From the NCBI RefSeq assembly GCF_003258945.1, contig NZ_QLIX01000006.1, forward strand, positions 62,001-126,000: 64,000 nucleotides of DNA, written 5' to 3'. Below, piece after piece: positions 26,253-35,864 of this stretch. This DNA comes from Roseicella frigidaeris. GTDB taxonomy: Bacteria; Pseudomonadota; Alphaproteobacteria; Acetobacterales; Acetobacteraceae. Each line of letters begins with the position of its first letter. The first letter of the stretch is position 1. A model generated the notes under the pieces. The model was not told the DNA's origin. It made no database searches and saw nothing but the letters and a program-made list of their open reading frames with translations. Made by a program: the position numbers and the translations under genes.

Positions 26253-26838
26253 AACGCGCCGCGCCCGGCTTTGCCACGGGCGGCGCGGCCGTCCGCGTCG
26301 CGGCCAGCAACGTCCTGCCGAAGCTGGCGAGCATCCCGTCCGACCAGCCCGGGGCGGCGGCCGGCAGCGTCATCCGCAGCTTCAGGCGATGCTCGCCGAC
26401 CCGGCCGAGGCAGACATAGCTGTCGGCCCGCTGGCCGGTCTCGAAGGCGAGCAGCAGCGCCTCGCAGCGCAGGCCGGGCCCGCCCTCGGGGCCGGCGACG
26501 AGGCTCTCCCGGCCGCGCCCGGCCAGGGCGAAATGCCGGATCGGGCCGAGGGCCGCGACCTCGTCGACCGCCTGGCGGATCTCGTCCACCGGCGGGTCGC
26601 CACGGCCGCGATCGTAGAGATAGACCGTCGCCACGCCGGCGCCCCCGGCGAGCGGCCGGTATTCGATCGCGGCGCCGAGCCCGGCCCCGGCGAAGCGGGC
26701 GTCGAAATCGAGCACCGCGCCGCGCTGCCAGCCGGCGATCTCGGCCGGCAGCGCCGCGGCCGCCTCGGCCAGGGACTGGCCCATGGCCGGGGCCTGCACC
26801 GCCAGGCCGCCGAGCAGCCCCAGGAACCCGCGCCGCAT
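26251..26838 (-). CDS. Uncharacterised secreted protein
   Basis: I do not recognise the family of this 195-residue protein. The N-terminus MRRGFLGLLGGLAVQAPAMGQ is a signal peptide, and GGGGAGGACGGG precedes the ATG. The mature part reads like a small soluble domain (AIEYRPLAGGAGVATVYLYD, then CEALLLAF and YVCLGRVG with two cysteines that could form a disulfide) and ends in a proline/alanine tail. It is divergent from the EEP-family gene and converges on the P450 gene. Confidence 0.72.
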   Translation of the reverse strand: MRRGFLGLLGGLAVQAPAMGQSLAEAAAALPAEIAGWQRGAVLDFDARFAGAGLGAAIEYRPLAGGAGVATVYLYDRGRGDPPVDEIRQAVDEVAALGPIRHFALAGRGRESLVAGPEGGPGLRCEALLLAFETGQRADSYVCLGRVGEHRLKLRMTLPAAAPGWSDGMLASFGRTLLAATRTAAPPVAKPGAAR

Positions 26839-26977
26839 CCCGTCCTCCCCGCCGGCGCCCGCGCCGCCACCGCAAGGCGCAGCATGCTGCGGAGCCGCAG
26901 GCCGGGCCACAGGGGCGGGCGATTCCCCCTCGAAAGTGACCCTATCCAGTGCGCGGCCGAACCTGCACTCTCGCGCG

Positions 26978-27850
26978 ATGCGATGCCTGTCCTGTGTCCT
27001 TGTCCTCGTCCTCCTCCTCGCCCCGCCCGCCCGGGCCGCCGAGCTCAAGCTGGCGAGCTGGAACCTCGCCTGGCTGACGCTCCGGCCGGCGGGCGACCCG
27101 GCGCTGCCGCAGGACCTGCGGCCACGCGAGCCCGGCGATTTTGCGGCGCTGGCCCGCTACGCCCGGCGGCTGGATGCCGATATCGTCGCGCTGCAGGAGG
27201 TGGATGGCCCGGAGGCGGCCGGGCGCGTCTTCGACCCCGCCACCTATGCCTTCTTCTTCGCCGCCGAACAGGACGTCCAGCGCACCGGCTTCGCGGTCCG
27301 GCGGTCGCTGCCGGTGGTGCAGAACCCCGATCTCGCCGCGCTCGACCTCTATCCCCATGCCCGCTACTCGCTCCGGCGCGGCACCGACATCACGGTCGAG
27401 GTCGGGCGGCAGCAGCTGCGGCTGCTCTCCGTCCATCTCGATGCCGGCTGCCGCGACGCGCCGCTCTCGACCCCGGACCGCGACTGCGAATCGCTCGGCC
27501 GGCAGGCGCAGATCCTGGCCGGCTGGGCCGCCGAGCGGCGCCGGGAGGGCATCGGCTTCGCCATCCTCGGCGATTTCAACCGCGCCATCGGCGGGCCGGA
27601 GGACGACCTGCTGCGCAGCCTCGGCGCCGCGGGGCCCTGGCGACGCGCCACCGAGGGCTTCTCCGATCCCTGCTGGGCCGGGGCGCGCGGCCCGCGGCGC
27701 TTCATCGACCATGTCCTGCTCGGCGGCCCGGCGGCGGGCTGGATGCAGCCGGACAGCCTGCGCGTGCTGGTCTATGCCGAGCGCGAGCGAAGCTGGCGCC
27801 GCCGCCTGTCCGATCACTGCCCGCTCAGCCTGCGGCTGAGCCTTCCCTGA
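26978..27850 (+). CDS. Secreted endonuclease/exonuclease/phosphatase-family enzyme
   Basis: This 290-residue protein has an N-terminal signal sequence (LSCVLVLVLLLAPPARAA) followed by the EEP fold. The start LKLASWNLAW supplies the metal-binding Asn, IVALQEVDG the catalytic Glu, SVHLDAGC and GDFNRAI the Asp-x-Asn, and SDHCPLSLRL the terminal catalytic Asp-His. Members cleave phosphodiesters in nucleic acids, lipids or nucleotides. Export suggests a periplasmic or extracellular nuclease or phosphatase. An internal CRDAPLSTPDRDC segment could be a disulfide loop. Confidence 0.85.
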   Translation: MRCLSCVLVLVLLLAPPARAAELKLASWNLAWLTLRPAGDPALPQDLRPREPGDFAALARYARRLDADIVALQEVDGPEAAGRVFDPATYAFFFAAEQDVQRTGFAVRRSLPVVQNPDLAALDLYPHARYSLRRGTDITVEVGRQQLRLLSVHLDAGCRDAPLSTPDRDCESLGRQAQILAGWAAERRREGIGFAILGDFNRAIGGPEDDLLRSLGAAGPWRRATEGFSDPCWAGARGPRRFIDHVLLGGPAAGWMQPDSLRVLVYAERERSWRRRLSDHCPLSLRLSLP

Positions 27851-27879
27851 CAGGCCGCGCCCGCCCATCGCCGGCCCCG

Positions 27880-27915
27880 GTGCGCCCTGAGGCGCGCCCT
27901 GAGGCGCGCCCTGAG
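27880..27915. repeat. Short tandem repeat, three 12-bp units
   Basis: The unit gcgcgccctgag occurs twice in perfect tandem after one unit with a single change (gtgcgc). It lies in the gap between the EEP-family gene and the PPK2-family gene, about 100 bp before the latter. Copy number could vary by slippage. Confidence 0.7.
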
Positions 27916-28014
27916 GAACGCCATCCGCCGCGGGCCTTTGTGGCGGGGAGGGCCATGGCCCCGGGCGGTCGCACCCGGCGTGATCCGCGTCGGGTTTCGA
28001 GGGAGAGGGTCCGC

Positions 28015-28929
28015 ATGGACATCAAGCGCGTGAACAAGCTGGCGGCGCGGTACCGCATCGAGAACGGCAAGGGCTTCCACCTGAAGGATTACGAGCCCGG
28101 CGACACCGCCGGCCTCGACCTCGGCAAGGGCGAGGCCAATTCGCTGCTGCAGGATGGCATCGCGCTGTTGCGGGAGCTGCAGGACAAGCTCTACGCACAG
28201 GATCGCTGGGCCGTGCTCTGCATCTTCCAGGCGATGGATGCCGCCGGCAAGGACGGCGCCATCAAGCATGTCTTCTCGGGCGTCAACCCGCAGGGCGTGC
28301 GCGTGGCGAGTTTCAAGGCGCCGTCGGCGGCCGAGCGCGACCACGACTTCCTCTGGCGGCATGTCTGCGCCCTGCCGGCGCGCGGCGAGATCGGCATCCA
28401 CAACCGCTCCTGGTACGAGGAGGTGCTGGTCGCGCGCATCCACCCGGAGATCCTCGCCGCGCAGGCCCTGCCCGCCGCGGTCAGGACCAAGCGGATCTGG
28501 GAGGAGCGGCTGCAGGACATCGCCGGCTTCGAGCGCTACCTGGCGCGGCAGGGCACGGTCGTGCTCAAATTCTTCCTGCACCTCAGCAAGGAGGAGCAGC
28601 GGCGGCGCTTCCTCTCCCGCATCGACGAGCCGGAGAAGAACTGGAAATTCAGCCTCGCCGACGTCAAGGAGCGGGCCTATTGGGACGAGTACCAGACCGC
28701 CTATGAGAAGGCGATCCGCGCCACCGCGGAAACGCATGCCCCGTGGTATGTCGTTCCCGCGGACAACAAGTGGTTCACCCGGCTCGTGGTCGCGGCCGCC
28801 CTCGCCACCGCCCTCGACGCGCTCAAGCTGCACTACCCGGTCCTGAGCCCCGAGGCGATGTCGCATCTTCACGAGGCGCGCCGGGACCTGGCCGAGGGCG
28901 ACGGCGCCAACCCCGCAGGCGACGCTTGA
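28015..28929 (+). CDS. PPK2-family polyphosphate:nucleotide phosphotransferase
   Basis: This 304-residue kinase uses polyphosphate to phosphorylate nucleotides. The P-loop region QAMDAAGKDGAIKH has Walker A at 74-81. Next come FSGVNPQGVRVASFK and the lid/Walker B neighbourhood IHNRSWYEEVLVARIHPE, then KFFLHLSKEEQRRRFLSRI. This layout is that of the short PPK2-related family. GGGAGAGGGTCCGC precedes the ATG. The reaction (AMP or ADP/GDP phosphorylation) depends on subclass, which cannot be fixed by eye. It stands alone on the plus strand. Confidence 0.93.
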   Translation: MDIKRVNKLAARYRIENGKGFHLKDYEPGDTAGLDLGKGEANSLLQDGIALLRELQDKLYAQDRWAVLCIFQAMDAAGKDGAIKHVFSGVNPQGVRVASFKAPSAAERDHDFLWRHVCALPARGEIGIHNRSWYEEVLVARIHPEILAAQALPAAVRTKRIWEERLQDIAGFERYLARQGTVVLKFFLHLSKEEQRRRFLSRIDEPEKNWKFSLADVKERAYWDEYQTAYEKAIRATAETHAPWYVVPADNKWFTRLVVAAALATALDALKLHYPVLSPEAMSHLHEARRDLAEGDGANPAGDA

Positions 28930-28960
28930 CGCCGGCTTCGCCGGTTGCGATCCAGGGGAT

Positions 28961-29245
28961 GTGAGGGATCTCGTCAGCGTCGGCCGCAGCGACGACGACA
29001 CGCTCTGGGCTGTCTATGCGACCATCGGCCGCACCAGCCGCGTCGCCGAGGTCTTCCGCAGCCGGGCGGCCGCCCTGGCCGACCGCGACTGGCGCACCCA
29101 GCAGGTCCGCGCCTATGAGGATTTCCTGCGGCGGTCCCGGCAGCCGGTCCCGCATTACAGCGTGGCGCCGATCAACCGGCACGACCTGCCGCGCAAATGG
29201 ACCCCGCTGCCGGCCCTGGGCTTCCTGCGCGGGCAGTTCATCTGA
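28961..29245 (+). CDS. Uncharacterised 94-residue protein
   Basis: I do not recognise this family. The GTG at 28961 follows AGGGG only two bases away, so the true start is uncertain, and GTGA at the start complicates the call. The product is hydrophilic and charged, with WAVYATIGRTSRVAEVFRSR, an arginine-rich helix, and a C-terminal PLPALGFLRGQFI. It lies 31 bp downstream of the PPK2 gene on the same strand and could share its transcript. Composition favours a real gene. Confidence 0.5.
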   Translation: MRDLVSVGRSDDDTLWAVYATIGRTSRVAEVFRSRAAALADRDWRTQQVRAYEDFLRRSRQPVPHYSVAPINRHDLPRKWTPLPALGFLRGQFI

Positions 29246-29251
29246 CGGCCT

Positions 29252-29295
29252 GATGCCCTCCGGCCGATGCCCTGGCCGCTGATGCCCTGGCCGCG
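29252..29295. repeat. Imperfect 14-15-bp tandem repeat, three units
   Basis: Three units related to gatgccctggccgc follow each other just after the 94-residue gene; the first differs at ccctcc. It is a minor slippage-type repeat without other structure. Confidence 0.55.
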
Positions 29296-29346
29296 GCAGG
29301 GCCCGGGCCGGTGCCGCAGGGCGGCGGCCACCGCCGTCCAGGCCCG

Positions 29347-29652
29347 TCAGCGCGGCGGCCCCTCCCGCAGCAGGGCCGTTGCGATCGCCGCCCATTCGGC
29401 CTCGAGGCCCTCCGCGGGGCGGCGCCGGCCGGCGCGGCGATACCAGTAATCGGCATTGCCGAGGTCGCCTTCGATCCGGTGCAGATAGGCATGCACCCAG
29501 GCGCTGGCCGCATCCTCGCCCGCCTGGGCGGCAGCATGGGCCTGCTCCCAGTCGCCCCGCGCCGCCCACCACAGCGCCTGGAGCGGGCCGGACAGCCCGG
29601 TGGGCAGGGCCTCTCCCAGGCGGGCCGACTCGCGGAAGGCGTCTGGCGTCAT
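29347..29652 (-). CDS. Conserved protein of unknown function (about 100 residues)
   Basis: This 101-residue acidic, alanine-rich helical protein has the conserved-looking stretch ALWWAARGDWEQAHAAAQ followed by AYLHRIEGDLGNADYWYRRA. The helix-turn-helix pairing resembles a single TPR-like unit. GGGGGAGAGAGAACC precedes the ATG. Small proteins with this WYRRAG ending occur widely in proteobacteria, but I know of no assigned function. It is divergent from the TauD-like gene. Confidence 0.8.
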   Translation of the reverse strand: MTPDAFRESARLGEALPTGLSGPLQALWWAARGDWEQAHAAAQAGEDAASAWVHAYLHRIEGDLGNADYWYRRAGRRRPAEGLEAEWAAIATALLREGPPR

Positions 29653-29946
29653 GGTTCTCTCTCCCCCGGCCGGACTGTCCGCGCGCGCCAGGCATCCCGC
29701 AAGCCGCCAACGGCCCCACCATTACACGAAAATGGATCGTTGTTATTCGACCCGGGCTCTGAAGCAGGGCTTTGGCGATCGCCGGCAGGACTATCCCGAT
29801 GCCTGTCCGCCACCGCTCGGATCAAATGCGTCCTTCAGTGCGCCTTATCCCGATTTACACTTGATTATCGTGCATATGGCGCCATTGATACCTCCGATAG
29901 CGTGGATAGGCGCCTCGCCACGCACCGCATCGGAGTTCCTTCGGCG

Positions 29947-30777
29947 ATGTCCTCGACCCTTTCCTGCCCGGCTCTCCAGCATCGCGGCATCGCGCTCCGA
30001 CCCCTGCACCCGACCTTCGGGGTCGAGGTGCAGGGGCTGGATCTCGCCGCGCCGCTCGCCGCGCCGGTGCTCGAGGTTCTGCACGACGCGCTGATCGAGC
30101 ATGGCGTCCTGCTGCTGCGCGGCCAGCACGGCCTGCCCGAGGCCCTGGCGCGGCGGCTGGCGGCGCTGGAGGCCTCGCTTCTCGGCCAGGCGCTGCACCA
30201 GGCCTCGCCCGCCCTGCCGCTCTCCGTCGGCGCCGTGCCGGACCTGCCGCCGCCGGGCTGGGCCGCCGGCCCCTTCTGGCATGCCGATCGCAGCTACGCG
30301 GCCGAGCCCGGCCTCGCCTGCCTCCTGCGCGCCGGCGAGGCCGGCGGCGAAATCGCCTTCGCCGACCAGCGCCGCGCCCTGGCGGCCCTGCCGGCGGGGC
30401 TCCGCGACCGGGCCGGCACGCTGCGGGCGGTGCATGCCAACCCATGGGACCCGGCGGCCCGCGCCGAGCATCCGGTCCTGCGCCGGCACCCGGTGACCGG
30501 GGAACCCGCGCTCTACGTCAACCCGGCCTTCACCACCCGTCTCCTCAACCTGCCCGAGGCGGAGAGCCGCCGCCTGCTGCAGGCCCTACTCGCCGCCGCG
30601 ACGGCGGAGGCGGTGGTCTGGCGCCATTCGTGGCAGGCGGGCGACGTTCTGATCTGGGACAATCGCAGCCTGCTGCACACCGCGAGCATCTGCCCGTCCC
30701 TGCAGGCGCTGCGCATCGAGGGCGACCAGCCGGCCGCGGCCGCGGCCTTCGAGATGCCCTGGGTCGTCGCCGGCTGA
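29947..30777 (+). CDS. TauD/TfdA-family alpha-ketoglutarate-dependent dioxygenase
   Basis: This 276-residue non-heme iron enzyme has the facial triad H112-x-D114 (FWHADRSY) and H244 (SLLHTAS), with R256 (LRIEGD) placed to bind 2-oxoglutarate. It would hydroxylate a small sulfonate, carboxylate or similar substrate with O2. The region upstream (29653-29946) is visibly less GC-rich than its surroundings and may hold the promoter. The ATG at 29947 has no strong ribosome site, so an upstream start is conceivable. The substrate is unknown. Confidence 0.88.
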   Translation: MSSTLSCPALQHRGIALRPLHPTFGVEVQGLDLAAPLAAPVLEVLHDALIEHGVLLLRGQHGLPEALARRLAALEASLLGQALHQASPALPLSVGAVPDLPPPGWAAGPFWHADRSYAAEPGLACLLRAGEAGGEIAFADQRRALAALPAGLRDRAGTLRAVHANPWDPAARAEHPVLRRHPVTGEPALYVNPAFTTRLLNLPEAESRRLLQALLAAATAEAVVWRHSWQAGDVLIWDNRSLLHTASICPSLQALRIEGDQPAAAAAFEMPWVVAG

Positions 30778-30827
30778 CACGGCCTCCCCCGCATGCTTGA
30801 AGCGGTCCCGCACTGCCGGGACCGCGC

Positions 30828-31409
30828 ATGCATATCCTGCTGATCGCCTGTCATCCCCGCGAGGACAGCTACAACGCGGCGCTGCGCCAGGCCGTGCAGG
30901 CGGCGCTCGAAGGCCAGGGGCACGAGATCCGCCTGCGCGACCTCTATGCCGAGGGCTTCCGCCCCGCCCTCTCGGCGGCGGAACACCGGGTGACGAACGA
31001 GCCGGGCCGCAACCGCGCCGGCATCGAGCGCGAGGTCGAGGACCTGCGCTGGGCCGAGGCGCTGATCCTGATCTACCCGACCTGGTGGTACGGCATGCCG
31101 GCCATGCTGAAGGGCTGGTTCGACCGGGTCTGGCTGCCGGGTGTCGCCTTCCGCATCGGCCCCGGCGCCATCGAGCCCCTGCTGACCCGGATCCGCCGCA
31201 TCGCCGTCGTCACCACCTATGGCTCGCCGGTCTGGCTGCTCTGGTATCTCGGCTGGCCCGACCGGCGGGTGGTGGGCCGCGGCCTCCGCCGCCTCTGCGC
31301 CCGCGGCTGCCGGCTGGACTGGCACTGCCTGACGGATATGGACCGCCGCGAGCCCTGGGAGCTGGACCGCTTCCTCGTCCGCATCCGGCAGGCCTTCGCC
31401 GCCTGGTAG
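30828..31409 (+). CDS. Flavodoxin-fold NAD(P)H oxidoreductase (quinone reductase/KefF-like)
   Basis: This 193-residue cytosolic flavoprotein starts MHILLIACHPREDSYN, the FMN phosphate-binding loop of the NQO1/MdaB/KefF family. It also carries LIYPTWWYGMPAMLKGWFDRV, the conserved dimer/flavin-contact motif, and VVTTYGSP. Members reduce quinones or drugs by two electrons. The gene is 50 bp after the dioxygenase on the same strand and may be cotranscribed. It converges with the class V aminotransferase. Confidence 0.92.
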   Translation: MHILLIACHPREDSYNAALRQAVQAALEGQGHEIRLRDLYAEGFRPALSAAEHRVTNEPGRNRAGIEREVEDLRWAEALILIYPTWWYGMPAMLKGWFDRVWLPGVAFRIGPGAIEPLLTRIRRIAVVTTYGSPVWLLWYLGWPDRRVVGRGLRRLCARGCRLDWHCLTDMDRREPWELDRFLVRIRQAFAAW

Positions 31410-31428
31410 GGCGGCCGCGCCCCGCCCC

Positions 31429-32577
31429 CTATCGCAGCAGCCGCCGCATGGCGGCGAGGAAGGCCGCGACATCGGCCTCGTCGTTGTAGACATGCGGGCT
31501 GATGCGCATCCGGCCGAGGCGCGGCGCGACATGCACGCCCGCCGCCGCCAGCCCCTCGACCAGCCCCGCCGGCATGCCGCCGGGAAAGCCGAGGCTCAGC
31601 ACATGCGGCGCCCGCACCCGCGTCGCCGGCACCTCGACCGGCAGCCCGTCAAGCCCGGCGGCGATCGTCTCGGTCAGCATGGCGAGGCGGGCGGTGATGG
31701 CGGCATGGCCCCAGGCGGCCATCATCTCCATCCCGACCGACGCCATCTCCAGGGAGATGAAATGGTCGCGCTCGCCCATGTCGAAGCGCTGCGCCCCCTC
31801 GGCGAAGGCGAGGTCGGCGAAATAGGGCGCCCGCTCCGCCGCGACGGATTTCCGGGAGTAGCTGGTCTGCTCGAGCGGCACCCCGTCCTGCCAGCGCTTC
31901 GCCACGTAGAGGAAGGCGCGGCCATAGGGGCCGAGGACCCATTTGTAGGTCGGGAAGATCAGGATGTCCGGATCGAGCCGCGCCACGTCGATGGGCAGCA
32001 CGCCGGCATGGTGGGTGGCATCGACCAGCAGCGCCGCCCCCTGCCGCCGCAGCGCCGGCCGCAGCGCGTCGAGATCCACCAGCCCCCCATCCGACCAATG
32101 CACCGAGGAGATGGAGGCGAGGGCCAGCGGCGGGGCGCCGGGCCGCTCGATCGCCGCGAGCAGCGCCGCCGTCCAGTCGCCATCCGCCGGCCGGGCCACC
32201 GCCTCGGTCACGAAGCCGCCCGCCGGCGCCCGCTGCATCCATTCGAGGGTCGGCGAGCTGTGGTCGTCGGCCAGGAGCAGCACCCGGCTGCCCGCCGGCA
32301 CCGGCAGGAGCTTCGCCGCGGTGGCGACGCCATAGCCGACCGAGGAGACGAGCGCGATGTCCTCGGCGGCGGCCCCGATCAGCGCCGCCGCCGTGGCGCG
32401 GGCGCGGGCGAACTGCCCCGCCTGCTCCGCCGCGCCCCAGCGCCAGGGCTGGGCCTTGCGGGCGACGCCGGCATGCCCCGCCTCCTGCACCGCCCGCGGC
32501 AGCGGGCTCCAGGAGGCGGCGTTGAGATAGGCGACCTCGCGCGGGATGTCGAAGAGCGGGCGTTGCGAGGCGAGCAT
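31429..32577 (-). CDS. Class V aminotransferase-fold PLP enzyme
   Basis: This 382-residue PLP enzyme of the cysteine-desulfurase/isopenicillin-epimerase group starts with YLNAASWSPLP, has LLLADDHSSPTLEW, and attaches PLP at the lysine in FPTYKWVLGPYG after LLVDATHHAGVLPID. There is no desulfurase-type cysteine loop, so a transaminase, epimerase or lyase role is more likely. AAAGG lies seven bases before the ATG at 32577. The neighbouring minus-strand cytosine-deaminase-like gene is 115 bp upstream. Confidence 0.87.
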   Translation of the reverse strand: MLASQRPLFDIPREVAYLNAASWSPLPRAVQEAGHAGVARKAQPWRWGAAEQAGQFARARATAAALIGAAAEDIALVSSVGYGVATAAKLLPVPAGSRVLLLADDHSSPTLEWMQRAPAGGFVTEAVARPADGDWTAALLAAIERPGAPPLALASISSVHWSDGGLVDLDALRPALRRQGAALLVDATHHAGVLPIDVARLDPDILIFPTYKWVLGPYGRAFLYVAKRWQDGVPLEQTSYSRKSVAAERAPYFADLAFAEGAQRFDMGERDHFISLEMASVGMEMMAAWGHAAITARLAMLTETIAAGLDGLPVEVPATRVRAPHVLSLGFPGGMPAGLVEGLAAAGVHVAPRLGRMRISPHVYNDEADVAAFLAAMRRLLR

Positions 32578-32692
32578 GCGATGCCTTTCCAGAAGGAGGG
32601 CGACGGGCCGTCCGGCATTCTCGGCCGGCGGCGCGCGGATGCAAGGACCGGCCGCCGCGGCGGGCGCCCAGCATGTTTCAGCCCGGCATGCC

Positions 32693-34046
32693 TTACCCCG
32701 GCCCGGTGCCGAGCACGGCATCGAGCTCCCGCCAGTCGGGCAGCTCGGCCTGCAGCACGCGGCCGTCGCGCAGCACGATCCGGTCGCTCTGCGGCCGGCT
32801 GAGCCACTCGGTCATGCCGCGGGCGCGAAACAACAGCAGGTCGGCCGCGGCGCCCGGCCGCAGCCAGCCCGCCCCCGGCAGCCCCATCGCCGCCGCCGGG
32901 GTGGCGCAGGCGGCGCGCGGCCAATCGGCCGCCGCATGGTCGAGGTGCAGGATCCGCACCGCCTCCCGGTACACCTCGACCATGTCGAGGTCGCCATAGG
33001 CGTAGAAGGGGTCGCGGGTGTTGTCGGAGGCGACGGAGACCGGCACGCCGGCGGCCCGGAACTCGTGCGCCAGGGTGACGCCGCGCCAGCGCGGCGTGCG
33101 GCCCGGCACCCGGTCCTGCAGGTACATGTTGCACATCGGCAGGACGATGATGCTGATCCCGGCCTCGGCGCAGGCGGCGATGGTCTCGCGGGCGAAGGCC
33201 TCGGGCTGCAGCGCCAGGGCGCAGCAATGGCCGCACTGGATGCGGCCGCGGAAGCCGCGCCGCAGGGCGGTGCGGGCGATCTCGCGGAGCGCCCGGGCGC
33301 CGGTCTCGCCGCTCTCGTCCACATGCAGGTCGAGATCGAGGCCGCGCGCCTCGGCCAGGGCGAAGAAATGCTCCAGCATGGGCTGGAAATCCTCCGGCAG
33401 CCGGTCATGCACCCCGCCGGAGAGGCGGGTGACCATGCCGAGCACGCCGCCCGCCTCCGCCACGATGTCGGCGAGCCGCGCCCCGGCCTCGCCCCCGAAG
33501 CGGTCGAGCGGCGCGATGGAGCAGCCCTGCAGCGCGATGCGGCCCGCCCAGCGCTCCCGCAGCCGCCGGAAGACGCGCCAGGAGCCGGGATCCTCGGGGC
33601 TGAAGCTCTCCAGATGCGTGCGGATCGCCACCGTCCCATGCGCATGCGCCGCGCGCAGGCTCCAGTCGAAGCGGGCCTCGATATCGGCATCGGTCCAGCC
33701 CGCGCGGTCCTCGGCGCAGGCGGCGAGCGCACCGGCGAAATCGCCGCTCGGATTGGCGTGGCGCGGCCAGATATGGCCCTTGTCGAGATGGGTGTGGCCA
33801 TCGACGAGGCCGGGCCAGACCTGCCCCCCCCTCGAGATCGGGGCCCTCGGTGGCGGTGCCCGCCGGCGCCAGCGCGGCGATCCGGCCGCCCGCGATGCGG
33901 AGATCGAGGCGGACCAGGCCCTGCCCATCGGCCGGCCCGGGCAGGTCGCCGGCGACCAGCGCCGCGGGGGCCCGGGCATCGCGCAGCCAATAGGCGTCGC
34001 CGCCGGCCAGGATCGCCTGCCGCAGCCGCTGCATCGCCCCGCTCAT
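32693..34046 (-). pseudogene. Cytosine-deaminase-like amidohydrolase with a homopolymer frameshift
   Basis: Joined across the lesion this is a 450-residue amidohydrolase. The first frame runs MSGAMQRLRQAIL to TATEGPDLEGG; the second continues QVWPGLVDGHTHLDKGH with the HxH metal motif. Later come DLHVDESGE, QCGHCCAL and VASDNTRDPFYAYGD, the CodA-type pattern. The frames meet at eight consecutive C (33824-33831, G8 on the coding strand); seven would keep the frame open. The start at 34046 overlaps the permease stop (ATGA) with GGAGGAGAG upstream. It could be a sequencing error, a phase-variable tract or a real pseudogene. Intact, it would deaminate cytosine, isoguanine or a related base delivered by the linked importer. 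Confidence 0.8.
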
Positions 34047-34845
34047 CGCCGCTCTCCTCCCTCGATGGCGCTCTCGTGCCAGCGCCGCAGCACCAGGTGC
34101 GACAGCAGGCTCAGCAGCAGGAAGATGGCGATGCCGGCCGCCGAGATCAGCACCAGCGCGGCGAACATGCGCGGGATGCGGAGCTGGTAGCCCGCCTCCA
34201 GGATGCGGTAGGCGAGGCCCGAGGCGCGGCCGCCGGTGCCGAGGACGAACTCGGCGACGATGGCGCCGATCAGGGCGAGGCCGCCCGAGATCCGCAGGCC
34301 AGCGAGGAAATAGGGCATCGCCGCCGGCAGCCGCAGCCGCCAGAGCACCTGCCAGCGCCCGGCGCCGTAGAGGCGGAAGAGGTCGAGCAGGTTGGGATCG
34401 GTGCTGTTCAGCCCGACCGTGGTGTTCGAGAGCACGGGGAAGAAGGCGACGATCCAGGCGCAGATCAGCAGGGAGAGGGTGACGTCGTCCACCCAGATGA
34501 TGATGAGCGGCGCGATGGCGACCACCGGCGTCACCTGCAGGATGACGGCATAGGGATAGAGCGCCAGGGCGAGGAGGCGCGACTGGGCGAAGAGCACCGC
34601 CAGCAGCAGGCCGAGCGAGGCGGCGAGCAGCAGGGCGAGGCCGGTGACCTTCAGCGTCACCAGCAGCGAGGCGGCGAGCGTCGCCCAGTCCTCGGCCAGC
34701 GCCCGGGCGATGGCGACCGGCCCCGGCACGACATAGGGCGGGATGCCGGCGAGGCGCAGCCAGGCCTCCCACAGGCCGAGCAGCAGCAGGCCGAGGCCGA
34801 GCGGCGCCAGGATGCGCAGCCCGCGCCGGCCGGAGAGGCGGCCGC

Positions 34846-34849
<4 letters not shown>
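34043..34849 (-). CDS. ABC transporter permease, SsuC/TauC/ThiX-like
   Basis: This 268-residue inner-membrane permease of the nitrate/sulfonate/taurine/pyrimidine group has six hydrophobic segments and the EAA-like loop FRLYGAGRWQVLWRLRLPAA. It overlaps the ATPase gene by four bases at its start and the deaminase gene by four bases at its end, so all three are coupled. No binding protein gene is in this cluster. Linkage to a cytosine-deaminase-like enzyme suggests a pyrimidine or related base as substrate, which is inference. Confidence 0.9.
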
Positions 34850-35610
<761 letters not shown>

Positions 35611-35821
35611 GCGCCGGCCCGCCCGGCCATCGCATCCGCTGCCCGCATGCACCCCCCTCGCCGAAGACCCGGCGCAGCATGCCGCAGCGGGGCGGCGAGC
35701 GGAATGCGCCGCGTCCGGCGCGACCTGCCACCGAGCCGCCGCCCTGGCAGGCCACCGGAGCATCACCGCCCCTGCGCGCGTCTCCACGCGAGCCGGACCC
35801 GCCCCAGGCCATTGTTTGGTC

Positions 35822-35864
35822 GCGTGCGTCGCGCCTTCGGTGAGTCCCCCTCAGGCGATCACGC
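35822..35864. repeat. Dispersed 43-bp element, family 2, copy 2 (forms the 3' end of glgA)
   Basis: This is nearly identical in its core to copy 1 (gcgccttcggtgagtcc) and is bounded by gcgtgc and tcacgc. Its right part contains the glgA stop codon and encodes the last residues Ser-Val-Ile-Ala on the minus strand. The element has therefore been captured as coding sequence, or the gene end was reset by it. Confidence 0.8.

Noticed and set aside
26251-27048. A longer, 265-codon version of the secreted protein
   Set aside because: The extra 70 residues are Arg/Gly/Pro-rich, overlap the divergent gene's promoter and signal-peptide region, and lack a ribosome site; the start at 26838 opens a clean signal peptide.
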